Part shown: positions 35,620 to 45,136 of the stretch, piece by piece
Layout of the letters: each line of letters opens with the position of its first letter
How positions within the stretch are numbered: the stretch's first letter is position 1
Program-made: the position numbers and the translations under genes
Assembly (NCBI GenBank): GCA_001873065.1
Contig: MNYM01000035.1
Span: forward strand, 124,001-188,000
From: Flavobacteriaceae bacterium CG2_30_31_66
Lineage (GTDB): Bacteria > Bacteroidota > Bacteroidia > Flavobacteriales > Flavobacteriaceae
Length of the DNA: 64,000 nucleotides
Reading direction: 5' to 3'
Notes under the pieces: model-generated
What the model was told of the DNA's origin: nothing
The model's input: the letters and a program-made list of their open reading frames with translations, nothing else
Databases searched by the model: none

Positions 35620-38334
35620 ATGAAAAAAATTACACAAAAGATACTGCTTTTTGCAATCTTTGGATTGCTTGCTTTATCGATGAATGGGCAAATAACTTAT
35701 TATAATGACTTTAATTCAGAAACTGAATCTAGAGGGTTTACCGTCCAAAGAGTTTCTTTAGGTGGACAGAACTCTGCTGATGTTGGAGCAAGAGTTAGCG
35801 ATATTCCAGATGGCGCTGACTCTAACCCAGTTTTTTCTGAAACAAGATCTACATTGACTATACCTGATGGAGTGACAAGAGCTCAAAGAGCTATCTCATT
35901 TAAAAATGTAAGTGGGACATCTCCTAATCTTGTAAATCATGAAATTGAAGCTTGGGCTTTGATGACAAATCAAAATCTTAGTGCTGTTAATGAACCGAAA
36001 GTTTCTTTTTGGACACAACAAAGGTTTATGATTGGTAGCGGCTCCACCTTAACAGTTTGGGTATCTGAAAATTACACCCATGGAACTGCACCTAGCACTG
36101 CAACTTGGACCAATGAAACTGCTAACATTAGTGGCGCAATCGCTACTTCTGGAGTTTCTCCACTAACATATGTATATGGTGAATTGGATTTATCTGCTTA
36201 TAAAAGTGCTTCTGTAACAGTTGCTTTTAAAATTGTTACAGATAATTCTGCTTATGCTAGTGGAGTTAGTCAGCATGGAACATTCTATATTTCTGATGTG
36301 AAATTTCAAGGAACATTAAATGTAATGCCTGGCAATTTTTCTCCACTCAATACAAGCGCCACAGGACAAGCATCAATTTTTAAAACACCAACTGCTGCTA
36401 TTGACGTAAATAATTTTTCAAATACTTCATTTTCAAACATTTTCACAACAAGTACTTCTACCCCTGCATTTAAACAATTTGTAGCTATGCCTGCTGGAGA
36501 AGGGTATAAATTTGAAGTATCAGGGAATTACGAACCAATTGTTGTTACTGAAGTTTTCTATAAGTTAATTGATGCGGATAGATTTAGAAATAATGTTGAT
36601 CCATTAGTCGGTTCTAAATGGATTGTACAAGGCAGTAATGACGACAATTCTTGGGATGATTTAAGTCAACCTAGAACAATGACAACCGCTAATAGCGGCG
36701 ATACACCTATTGAGTATACTGAATATTATATTCCTCTAACCACCTCTAAAGCTTACAGATATTACCGTTTTGTTTTGACAGAAGGATTTACATCTAATAG
36801 TGCAAATACCAGTCTTAGAGAAATAAATTTCAAAGTAGCCGCACTTTGGCAAGGAACATCCAATGCTGATTGGAGTACAGGTACCAATTGGAATACTGCT
36901 GTTGTTCCTACAAATGAGGTTGTTATTCCTGCAGGACTAACAAATTTTCCAACAATACCAACAGGAACAACCGTAACAACCAATAACATCACTATTGAAT
37001 CAGGAGCCACTTTGGTAACTCAAGGTACTTCTACAGTTTCTGGAAACGTTACTTATAGGAGAAATATCACTCATACAAGTGGTAATTTAGAAGGGTGGCA
37101 TTTGATTGGTGCTCCTGTTACTGGACAAGCCTATAATGCGACTTATGTTACCGCCAATTCTATTGCTTCAAGTGGAACTAATAGAGGAATCGCAACCTAC
37201 AACAATGCAGTTGCTACAGGAAATTGGACCTATTTACAATCAGCTGGAAGTGGCACATTTACCAAAGGAACAGGATATTCTGTAAAAACATCCACAACTA
37301 GAGATATTTCATTTAGTGGATCTTTGCATACTTCAGATCCTGAATTAGTAGGAATCACTGTTGGCGCAGGAACTCCATTCAATTTGATAAGTAATCCTTT
37401 TGCTGCATTCGTAAACGCTAAAACATTTTTAGATGCAACCTCAAATGCTGATAAATTGACTAGCAAAACAATCTGGGTTTGGAATCCAGCAACTAAAAAT
37501 TATGAAACTAAATTGGCTGGAGATCCTCAAGAATTTCTAATTGCGCCAGGACAAGGATTTTTTGTGAGCTGCTCAACTGCTGGAAATCTTGAATTTGCAA
37601 AAAGCAATCAAGTGCATTCAGGCACTGAAACATTCTTAAAATCAGCATCTATTCCTGAAATTGTTTTAAAAATGACTGCTGATACTGACGAAAGATTTGC
37701 TAAAATCAGATACCAAAATGAAGCAACAACTTCTTTTGACAATGGATATGATGGCGAAACGTTTTCGGGAGTTGCCAATAGTTTAGATGTATTTACACAA
37801 TTGATTGAAAATACAACCGATAAAAAATATCAAATACAAGCCATTCCAAATTCAAATTATGAAAACATGGTTGTACCAGTAGGCGTATTTTCTTCATCAA
37901 GCAAAGAAGTTACGTTAACAGTTGATGCAAACAACATTCCTGATGGATATCATGTGTATTTGGAGGACAGAACAAATAATGTGGTTACATTATTGAGTGA
38001 TGCAAATACATCTTACAAAACTACTGTTGAAAGTGGAGATTCTTTAGGTCGCTTTTTTATCCATATGAAAACTTCATCCGTTTTAAGTTCAGAAACTACT
38101 GAATTGACAGGAATCACTATTTACAAATCGAATACTGATTTAAAAATAATTGGTTTGAATGATGGAAATGCCACCGTTTCAATTTACACTGTTTTAGGTA
38201 AAAAAGTGGTATCAACTTCATTTAAAGCTACTTCAAACAATAGCATCAAATTACCAAATTTAGCGAAAGGAATTTATGTAGTTTCCTTACAAACAGAAAA
38301 CAACGAATTAAACAAAAAAATAATTATTGAGTAA
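35620..38334 (+). CDS. Large T9SS-exported multidomain protein, probable glycan-binding
   Basis: The 904-residue protein has a signal peptide (1-23), a first module (24-235, opening ITYYNDFNSETESRGF) that recurs in two other proteins of this region, a discoidin/F5-8C-like module (about 279-405: QFVAMPAGEGYKFEV to RYYRFVLTEGF), a short Trp-rich segment (ALWQGTSNADWSTGTNWN at 405), a long beta-rich part from 491 (EGWHLIGAPVTG) shared with the 1273-residue protein, and a type A sorting domain (about 836-904). No glycosidase or lyase catalytic domain is visible, so I infer a secreted or surface binding protein for the locus substrate. It precedes a small 56-residue gene and the beta-helix enzyme. 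Confidence 0.75.
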   Translation: MKKITQKILLFAIFGLLALSMNGQITYYNDFNSETESRGFTVQRVSLGGQNSADVGARVSDIPDGADSNPVFSETRSTLTIPDGVTRAQRAISFKNVSGTSPNLVNHEIEAWALMTNQNLSAVNEPKVSFWTQQRFMIGSGSTLTVWVSENYTHGTAPSTATWTNETANISGAIATSGVSPLTYVYGELDLSAYKSASVTVAFKIVTDNSAYASGVSQHGTFYISDVKFQGTLNVMPGNFSPLNTSATGQASIFKTPTAAIDVNNFSNTSFSNIFTTSTSTPAFKQFVAMPAGEGYKFEVSGNYEPIVVTEVFYKLIDADRFRNNVDPLVGSKWIVQGSNDDNSWDDLSQPRTMTTANSGDTPIEYTEYYIPLTTSKAYRYYRFVLTEGFTSNSANTSLREINFKVAALWQGTSNADWSTGTNWNTAVVPTNEVVIPAGLTNFPTIPTGTTVTTNNITIESGATLVTQGTSTVSGNVTYRRNITHTSGNLEGWHLIGAPVTGQAYNATYVTANSIASSGTNRGIATYNNAVATGNWTYLQSAGSGTFTKGTGYSVKTSTTRDISFSGSLHTSDPELVGITVGAGTPFNLISNPFAAFVNAKTFLDATSNADKLTSKTIWVWNPATKNYETKLAGDPQEFLIAPGQGFFVSCSTAGNLEFAKSNQVHSGTETFLKSASIPEIVLKMTADTDERFAKIRYQNEATTSFDNGYDGETFSGVANSLDVFTQLIENTTDKKYQIQAIPNSNYENMVVPVGVFSSSSKEVTLTVDANNIPDGYHVYLEDRTNNVVTLLSDANTSYKTTVESGDSLGRFFIHMKTSSVLSSETTELTGITIYKSNTDLKIIGLNDGNATVSIYTVLGKKVVSTSFKATSNNSIKLPNLAKGIYVVSLQTENNELNKKIIIE

Positions 38335-38349
38335 TTAAAACCTGAAATC

Positions 38350-38520
38350 ATGAAAAAAAATAGCACCACAAATCACGAAGAAATTACTCGTAAAGAAGCC
38401 ATAAAAAAACTAGGTAATTATGGAAAATATGCTGCGCTTACAGCATTAGGAACCTACCTAATATTATCCCCAAAAAAAGCTCAAGCACAAAGTCCTGAAG
38501 CTCCTGGATCAGGATTTTAA
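38350..38520 (+). CDS. Small protein of 56 residues with hydrophobic segment, unknown
   Basis: An ATG 15 bases after the stop of the large T9SS gene opens a frame with a polar head (NSTTNHEEITRKEAIKKLG), a hydrophobic stretch (YAALTALGTYLILS), and a tail KKAQAQSPEAPGSGF. The head-plus-helix looks like a long export signal with AQA as a possible signal peptidase site, which would release a peptide of about ten residues. The frame ends before a hairpin-like repeat (TCGGCATAAGAAA with TTTCTTATGCCGA at 38530-38561). The pattern with Lys-Glu-Ala-Ile-Lys-Lys-Leu recalls small Bacteroidota genes behind secreted glycan proteins, but I know no function. Confidence 0.6.
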   Translation: MKKNSTTNHEEITRKEAIKKLGNYGKYAALTALGTYLILSPKKAQAQSPEAPGSGF

Positions 38521-38529
38521 TTGCAAAAA

Positions 38530-38561
38530 TTCGGCATAAGAAAGGTTTCTTATGCCGAATT
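38530..38561 (+). terminator. Rho-independent terminator after the T9SS/56-residue genes
   Basis: Perfect stem of 13-14 bases (TTCGGCATAAGAAA with TTTCTTATGCCGAA), a 4-base loop and a following TTTATTTT tail, placed just after the small gene. It divides the transcript from the beta-helix gene at 38642. Confidence 0.85.
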
Positions 38562-38641
38562 TATTTTAAATAATCATCAAAAAATGGTTTTGAATTATTT
38601 TCTACCCAATTGATTTTATCATTTTTAGTAAAAAAATTATC

Positions 38642-41600
38642 ATGAGTAATAAAAAAATATTTTTAAAAACAATTCTAGTAACATTATTTTGTGTGGGTTT
38701 GCATGCTCAAAACCCAAGTACATTATATAAAAATTGGTTAGATGCACAAACAAATAACACCACTCCTATTTTACCTACATTCAGTTTTGCTGGGTATAAA
38801 AATGGAGAAGTACCAATACCAACCACTTTTATTCAACAAGTGTATGATGTTACTAACTTTGGCGCTATTGCTGATGATCAAATTTCGGACAAACCCGCAA
38901 TTATGGCTGCAATTGCTGCTGCTGAATCCAATCCAAATGGAGGGATTGTGTTTTTTCCTCCAGGAAGATTTATCATCAATGATGCTGCAACTGACAATAG
39001 AAATGAAATCATAAAGATTACCAAAAGTAATATTGTGTTAAAAGGAAGTGGATCAGGAAAAGGAGGAACTGAATTGTATCAAAAAGACAATACTGAACAT
39101 CCAAACATGGCAACACAACCCTGGGTTTGCCCGTATTTGATTCAGTTTAATAACAATCAAAGTGCAACAAATTCTTTTATCACAAATGTAACTGCTGATG
39201 CTGCTAGAGAAACCTATACTATTCAGGTGTCTAGCACTACAAGTATTGCTGTTGGTCAATGGGTAGAACTGTATGTAAAAAACACCTCTGCAGCATTTGT
39301 TGCAGAAGAATTATCACCTTATACCACTGCTGATATGGATAATCCATCAAATTTAGATATAGTAAAAAGTGGCGTAGAAGTTAGAGAAATTCATAAAGTA
39401 GTTAGCAAAACTGCAAATACAATTACATTTAAAGAACCTTTACACAAAGACATTGAATCTAGTTATAATTGGAGAGTAAATAGATTTATAGCCATCGAAG
39501 AAGTAGGTATCCAAGATTTAAAATACACAGGAGGTTATACCTATAATTTTATACATCACAGAGCACCACAAGAACTATATCGTGGAGAAGCTGCAAATGG
39601 TCCTCATGCGTATTTGAGTGATTCTGGTTGGAGTGGAATTCAATTTAATCATGTGGTGAATGGTTGGATAAAAAATGTTGAATTTTCAGCAATGTCACAA
39701 GCAGCACAGTTTAAATTATCAGGATACAATACTGCAATTAATAATACCTACGTTGGAAATCCAGGACATAATTTTATATCTGCAAATGCAGCAACTGGAA
39801 ATTTTATTGGTAAAAGCATCGACAAAACCACTGGAGTTTATCATGGAAGTGGCGTTACAGGCACAGCTATTGGCAATGTTTTATGGCGCAATGAACATCC
39901 TGCAAATGGAAAATCAGGAATGGAAAATCACGGAAGTCAACCAAGATCAACCTTATTTGATGTGTGTAAAGGAGGCTTTTTTTTCCGTCAAGGAGGAGGA
40001 ACTGCAGCATTACCAAATCATCTAAGAAACATGGTTTTATGGAATTTTATTGGAATATCTTATAGAACTGATTTTGTAAAATCTTGGAGACCAAATTCTG
40101 AAACGGTCTATTCAAAATTTTTAATGCCCATAATTTCTGGACTAAGAGGATTTTCGATGTCAACAGCGGCTAATCAATTCCAAGTAAATGAATCACCTGG
40201 AAATCAAGTAGATGAAACTTCATTGTATGAACATCAATTGGCATTTAGGTTGGGTAGTTTACCAACTTGGGTAACAGAAATTAATCAAAGTAAAATTTTA
40301 TATTCTGAGGATTTTAGTGCAAACTCCTCAAGAGGATACACGCAAAGAATCATCAATGATAATGGACATCCTGATGCAAATAACTTGATGAAACCAGTTA
40401 CAGATATTCCTGATGAAACTGATAGTTTTTCTCTTTTTGATAAAACCAAGGACAGAGAAGGAGTAAGAATTCCGAATGGAAGTGTCAGAAACCAAAGAGC
40501 CATTTCAATATCAGGCACTAGCAATGATACAAATTATGCTGTTGATGCTTATGCTGTTTTTACGCCTTTAAATTTGACAAAATCAAACCCTTTGAGAGAT
40601 AAAAATGATGACTATGTTTATGCTACCTTTTGGACACAAAGAAGGTTTGGTGATGGAGATATTGCCACAGTTACAATAGAAATTTCCATAAATTATTCAG
40701 GAACCGTTTTAGATGCTACATGGACCAAAGTGCCTTTACTTTCAGGAAAAATAAGTACAACTGCTGATGAAAGAAATTATGTAAAAGGCGTGATTGATTT
40801 AACGGCTTATGCCAATAGTGCTCAAGGAACAAATATTACTTTGGCAATTCATTATCAAGGAAGCTCATCTGCTTGGTCTTCAGAAAATAGAAATGGTATT
40901 TTTTATATTTCTGACCTGCAATTTATCACACAACCAACTCCTTTTACGGATATTTGGTCAGGAAAATTAGATTCAAATTTTACAAATCCTGCCAATTGGA
41001 CAAACAAAGCTGCACCAACTGGAACGACAAATAAGATTCGAATTCCAACAAATTTACCCACATATCCAACAGCAAATACCTCTTTTTCTGCAAACGAAAT
41101 TTTGCTAGAATCAGGATCAACATTCATTGCTGAATCTGCTGTAAATGCAACAGTTATTGTTAAAAGACAGTTGGAAACTCCAGAAGCAACAAGCAATACA
41201 ACCATTGATACAGAAGAAGGTTGGCATTTGATTTCTGCACCTGTTTCAGGAGAAATTTACGGAACTTCTTGGTTGGATGCCAATAATATTGCCAGTGGAA
41301 ATGGCTCTTTAAGAGGAGTTGCTGTTTATAATAACGCAGTTGCATCCAATAATTGGGTTTATACTGATGGAAGTAACGCTTCGTTTAATAATGGAATTGG
41401 ATATTCTATAAAGAGAAATACTACTGGCGAAATATCATTTTCAGGAAATATACACACCTCAACTATTGATAATGTCTCTATAAACAAAGGCATTACTGGG
41501 TATAATTTACTAGGAAATCCATTTACATCATTCATAAATAGTGCTCAATTATTACGTTTATCTTCTAATAGTTTGTTGCTAGAATCTGAAACTTTGTGGA

Positions 41601-42463
41601 TTTGGGATGCTACTTCCAAAAATTATATTGCAAAACTCTCTGGAGATGAAACTCCGTATAAAATTCACCCGAGTGAAGGATTTTTTGTCAAAGCAACTAC
41701 TTCTGGAAATGTCACTTTTAATACTACTTTGCAAAGTCACAAGACCAATAATACTTCTTTAAAAACAACAGAATCTCCAAAAATTGTTTTGAAAATAGCA
41801 TCAAATGATGGCATAAAAAGATTTACAGAAGTTAGATATTTGGATGCAGCAACCTTAGGTTTTGACAATGGATTTGACGGAGAAACTTTTTCAGGAACAC
41901 CAAATAGTTTGGATATTTTCTCTTCTTTACTAGAAAACGCTTCAGAAAAAAAATATCAAGTACAATCCATTCCCAATTCGAATTATGAAAATATGACCAT
42001 TCCAATTGGAATTAGTGCTGTATCACAAAAAAACATCACATTTTCCGTTGAATTTCATAATTTACCTTCAGGATACAACGTGTATTTAGAAGACAGAGTT
42101 GATCAAAAAGTGACTGAATTTAGTGATGAAAACACAAGTGTTCAAGTTTCCGTTGAAGGTTCAGAAACCTTGGGTAGATTTTTCCTTCACTTGAGAACCA
42201 CAGGAATTTTGAGCGCAACTCATTCACCTTTTGATGGCGTTCAAGTGTATAAGACAAATGAAAATGATCTGCGAATTATCGGTTTAAATAATGAAAATGT
42301 TGAACTGACTTTATACACCATTTTAGGGCAAAAAGCATTAAGTACCTTTTTTAAAGGTGTAAAAGACTATCGTATAAGCTTACCTAAACTTTCTTCGGGA
42401 ATGTATATTGTAAACTTAAAAACCGAAAATGGAGAATTGATTAAAAAAATTATAAAGGATTAA
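38642..42463 (+). CDS. T9SS-exported beta-helix/DUF4955 protein, probable polysaccharide lyase
   Basis: The 1273-residue protein has a signal peptide (1-23), a right-handed beta-helix of the pectate-lyase-3 type (about 66-520, opening VTNFGAIADDQISDKPAI), a DUF4955 end (LYEHQLAFRLGSLPTWV near 525-541), then the same accessory modules as the 904-residue neighbour: anchor-like module from 551 (ILYSEDFSANSSRGY), Trp-rich segment near 770, long beta module from 858 (EGWHLISAPVSG), and sorting domain (about 1205-1273). The helix part is a clear paralogue of the 518-residue protein at 59079-60635, sharing FIHHR, GSQPR/ASQPR, and LPNH motifs. I infer secreted lyase or glycosidase activity on the locus polysaccharide; the reaction is not proven. 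Confidence 0.78.
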   Translation: MSNKKIFLKTILVTLFCVGLHAQNPSTLYKNWLDAQTNNTTPILPTFSFAGYKNGEVPIPTTFIQQVYDVTNFGAIADDQISDKPAIMAAIAAAESNPNGGIVFFPPGRFIINDAATDNRNEIIKITKSNIVLKGSGSGKGGTELYQKDNTEHPNMATQPWVCPYLIQFNNNQSATNSFITNVTADAARETYTIQVSSTTSIAVGQWVELYVKNTSAAFVAEELSPYTTADMDNPSNLDIVKSGVEVREIHKVVSKTANTITFKEPLHKDIESSYNWRVNRFIAIEEVGIQDLKYTGGYTYNFIHHRAPQELYRGEAANGPHAYLSDSGWSGIQFNHVVNGWIKNVEFSAMSQAAQFKLSGYNTAINNTYVGNPGHNFISANAATGNFIGKSIDKTTGVYHGSGVTGTAIGNVLWRNEHPANGKSGMENHGSQPRSTLFDVCKGGFFFRQGGGTAALPNHLRNMVLWNFIGISYRTDFVKSWRPNSETVYSKFLMPIISGLRGFSMSTAANQFQVNESPGNQVDETSLYEHQLAFRLGSLPTWVTEINQSKILYSEDFSANSSRGYTQRIINDNGHPDANNLMKPVTDIPDETDSFSLFDKTKDREGVRIPNGSVRNQRAISISGTSNDTNYAVDAYAVFTPLNLTKSNPLRDKNDDYVYATFWTQRRFGDGDIATVTIEISINYSGTVLDATWTKVPLLSGKISTTADERNYVKGVIDLTAYANSAQGTNITLAIHYQGSSSAWSSENRNGIFYISDLQFITQPTPFTDIWSGKLDSNFTNPANWTNKAAPTGTTNKIRIPTNLPTYPTANTSFSANEILLESGSTFIAESAVNATVIVKRQLETPEATSNTTIDTEEGWHLISAPVSGEIYGTSWLDANNIASGNGSLRGVAVYNNAVASNNWVYTDGSNASFNNGIGYSIKRNTTGEISFSGNIHTSTIDNVSINKGITGYNLLGNPFTSFINSAQLLRLSSNSLLLESETLWIWDATSKNYIAKLSGDETPYKIHPSEGFFVKATTSGNVTFNTTLQSHKTNNTSLKTTESPKIVLKIASNDGIKRFTEVRYLDAATLGFDNGFDGETFSGTPNSLDIFSSLLENASEKKYQVQSIPNSNYENMTIPIGISAVSQKNITFSVEFHNLPSGYNVYLEDRVDQKVTEFSDENTSVQVSVEGSETLGRFFLHLRTTGILSATHSPFDGVQVYKTNENDLRIIGLNNENVELTLYTILGQKALSTFFKGVKDYRISLPKLSSGMYIVNLKTENGELIKKIIKD

Positions 42464-42614
42464 CAACAAAAAATTTATCTTTTGTAGTGTGCATTTAATG
42501 CTATTTTGGAATCTTTTTTTCAATAGTACTAAAAAGTAAAAAATCAATTTATATCATTTCAAATAGAATCAACATCAGTCCTGTTATCAGTTCTGAAAGA
42601 TGAAAATTGCCATG

Positions 42615-43065
42615 TTAGAATTCAATTTTTACAGTGATAAATAACAAATCTTCACCATCTGTTATGATGATATTTCTGTCAGGTTTCATTGAAATTTGAG
42701 CAGGGTTTGTTGCTGTATTTATAGCTTTTCGAGCAAAAACTTTTCCTCGATTGTTTGCTACAATTTCTAATTTACCAGCTTCAAAAGGCATATTCTAATT
42801 CAATCGATAAGGAGAATCAAAAAAATTAACAGAAATGTTGGTTTTATATACTCCTTTTTTTCCTTTTTCATAAGATTTTCTATTGACAAACAACTCGACT
42901 TCTTTTGCATTTATATAAAAAAAACAGAAATTTATTTAATTCAAGATACTTCCCAGTTTCAATGAGATAAAATATGTGCTTTTGTTTTTTTCGTCCGTTG
43001 ACTTTCAAACAAATAGAAACAATTTTCGGAAAAACTGCCCAATTCAGTTGCTCTTAAATAGGAAC
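42615..43065 (-). pseudogene. Relic of a GH2-family glycoside hydrolase C-terminus
   Basis: Minus-strand translation across two frames gives a recognisable GH2 (beta-galactosidase/glucuronidase, DUF4982-type) C-terminus: RATELGSFSENC, YLFESQRTKKTKAHILSH-stop-NWE, then after a frameshift in a run of eight T (near 42915) INAKEVELFVNRKS, SPYRLN-stop-NMPFEAGKLEIV, ANNRGKVFARKA, PAQISMKPDRN, ITDGEDLLFITVKIEF. Both stops (TGA 42959-42961, TAG 42796-42798) fall where the family has Trp, and the ESQR position is also Trp in relatives. The catalytic part is gone. It marks a lost exo-glycosidase of this locus. Confidence 0.78.
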
Positions 43066-43138
43066 TTATTGACTATCAATTTTATGACCAAACACTATTT
43101 AATATAACCTGTTAGGTGAAATTGAATTTTAAAACTAA

Positions 43139-43253
43139 TTTGCCACGAATTCACAAATTTTTTATGACTATGAATCCAATAAATTCGAATTTTCATCAAA
43201 CATGAAAACAATTATAGCATTGAATTATGTAAAGTCTGTGAATTCGTGGCAAA
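43139..43253. repeat. MITE-like inverted repeat element of 115 bp
   Basis: Perfect 17-base terminal inverted repeats (TTTGCCACGAATTCACA at 43139-43155 and its complement at 43237-43253) enclose 81 AT-rich bases without a reading frame. It lies between the GH2 relic and the sulfatase gene. The sequence resembles dispersed GCCACGAATTC repeats seen in flavobacterial genomes; mobility is inferred. Confidence 0.65.
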
Positions 43254-43356
43254 AAAAGTCTATCATGCTAATCAAAAAAATAATCACACCCAACAAGTAA
43301 CATATATCTTTGATGAGTAAATTTCAAGACCAACTTTAAATTTTAAAATTTTGAAT

Positions 43357-44991
43357 TTAATCGACAGTTACCTTACTACCCCACCAATCTTTATTGGGTA
43401 AAAAATCAGGTTGTAACATTTTTTTTCTTTCATTTTCTAAAGCAGTTAATGTTTTGGTTTTCATATTTTCATCATATTTTTTTCTTTTTTCAGCATCAAA
43501 CTCCGAGTCAACTGTTGGATATTTTGCACCAACTTCGATAAGCCAAGTTTTCAGTTCTGTGTGTAATTTTTGGCTAATCGTTGGAAATGAATTTGCAATA
43601 TTTTTTTGTTCAAAAGGATCCGTTTCCAAATCATACAATTCATTGTAATTACCTTCATAATAATGAATTAATTTCCATTTTCCTTTTCTTATTACAGAAG
43701 AAGGATCACCTCCTTGATTGCCATAATGTGGATAATGCCAAAACAAGGGTCTTTCGGTCAATGTAGTACTATTTTCAATGATAGGAAGTAAACTCAAACC
43801 ATCTTTGTGTTGATTTGGAAGTAATTTAGTGTTTGTAAAATCAAGAATTGTAGGATAAAAATCAGCTCCTGTAACAGGATAAGAAATCTTTTTTTTAGTC
43901 TTAGAAACCCAAGGAATATGAATTAAATAAGGCTCTCTGATACCACCTTCATATTGGTATCCTTTTCCACCTCTAAAAGGCAAACTTGCTGTTGAAAAAC
44001 TATCTCCAGAAGAAACCCCTCCATTATCTGAGGTGAAAATAACAATGGTGTTTTTATCTAAACCACTATCTTTTAAGGCTTTTAAAACAATACCAACAGC
44101 ATCATCCATACTCTCCACCAAACCCGCATAAATTGGATTGTCTTGAGTTTGACGAATGGGCAATTTCTTTTCCATCATAAATCCAGTTTCTTTGATGCCT
44201 TGCCTTTGCGCTTTACTTCTATATTTTTCCCATCTTTCCTGATTGGTTTCGATAGCGCCATGAACTGCATAAAAAGACAAGAATGCAAAAAATGGTGTTT
44301 CGTCATTTTTTTTGATAAAATTAGCAGTTTCATGAGCCAATCGTTCCGTTAGATTTTCACCATTTGAGCCATCACTCATTTTTGGATTATTATAAGGAGA
44401 AAAATAACCACCCATAGGGCTTCCACTCTTATAACCGCCTACATTAATGTCAAAACCATGGTCTTCAGGATGTGAACCAACATCACCCAAATGCCATTTT
44501 CCGGCATAGAAGGTTTTGTAACCATTCGCTTTCAGGGCTTCTGCAATGGTAATATCTTCTTTTGGAAGTGCTGCTGCGTTTTCAGCAGGCAATAGTTTGT
44601 CATGTCTGTTATGAGAACGCCAATCTGTTCCTGTTTTTGCACCAATCCAGTCTGTGATACCATGTCTTGCAGTGAATTTTCCAGTCATAATTGTTGCTCT
44701 TGACGGACTGCAAACTCTGCTTCCTGCATAACCTTGTGTAAACACAAAACTTTGTGCGGCTAACGAATCGATATTTGGGGTTTCATAATAGGTGCTTCCT
44801 GCAAAACCCAAATCATGCAAACCCAAATCATCTACTAAAACAAATAGAACATTGGGCTTTTCTGGTTTTTTTGAAACCATTTCTTTTTTTCTATTTTCTG
44901 GATTATTGCAAAAGATTGCAAAAAACAAAAGCAATAAAAGAAGTTTTACGTCATTATTTGAAGGTAAAAAATTCAGATGTTTTAGGCACAT
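43357..44991 (-). CDS. S1-family sulfatase (lipoprotein)
   Basis: The 544-residue arylsulfatase-type enzyme has a lipobox (FAIFC, Cys28), the metal-binding VLVDDLG (about 52-58), the formylglycine motif C94-S-P-S-R, and FYAGKWHLGD, FTSDNGGVSSG and RGGKGYQYEGGIREP further on. The extended GITDWIGAKTGTDWRSHNR region after the FGly loop is characteristic of one marine S1 subgroup (resembling S1_16). It removes sulfate esters from polysaccharide fragments in the periplasm or at the outer membrane. A relic of a further sulfatase ends inside its first codons on the same strand. Confidence 0.93.
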   Translation of the reverse strand: MCLKHLNFLPSNNDVKLLLLLLFFAIFCNNPENRKKEMVSKKPEKPNVLFVLVDDLGLHDLGFAGSTYYETPNIDSLAAQSFVFTQGYAGSRVCSPSRATIMTGKFTARHGITDWIGAKTGTDWRSHNRHDKLLPAENAAALPKEDITIAEALKANGYKTFYAGKWHLGDVGSHPEDHGFDINVGGYKSGSPMGGYFSPYNNPKMSDGSNGENLTERLAHETANFIKKNDETPFFAFLSFYAVHGAIETNQERWEKYRSKAQRQGIKETGFMMEKKLPIRQTQDNPIYAGLVESMDDAVGIVLKALKDSGLDKNTIVIFTSDNGGVSSGDSFSTASLPFRGGKGYQYEGGIREPYLIHIPWVSKTKKKISYPVTGADFYPTILDFTNTKLLPNQHKDGLSLLPIIENSTTLTERPLFWHYPHYGNQGGDPSSVIRKGKWKLIHYYEGNYNELYDLETDPFEQKNIANSFPTISQKLHTELKTWLIEVGAKYPTVDSEFDAEKRKKYDENMKTKTLTALENERKKMLQPDFLPNKDWWGSKVTVD

Positions 44992-45088
44992 TTTCTATAA
45001 TTTTAGTTAATTCTATTTTTGTTTCAGGAAATTCATCTGACAAATTATTTTTTTCAAAAGGATTGTTATCTTTATAAAACAAGTGGAA
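44954..45088 (-). pseudogene. Relic of a second sulfatase C-terminus
   Basis: A frame different from that of the downstream sulfatase encodes FHLFYKDNNPFEKNNLSDEF and PETKIELTKIIENVPKTSEFF, closely matching the C-terminal L-x-x-DPFEKNNLA-type segment of S1 sulfatases. Nothing upstream of it in any frame resembles the rest of a sulfatase. Its stop overlaps the start of the intact sulfatase gene by 38 bases, as expected after a deletion within a sulfatase tandem. Confidence 0.65.
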
Positions 45089-45136
45089 GGTTTAAAATAG
45101 AAACAAAATAAACCCAAATAAACATATTGAAAATGT

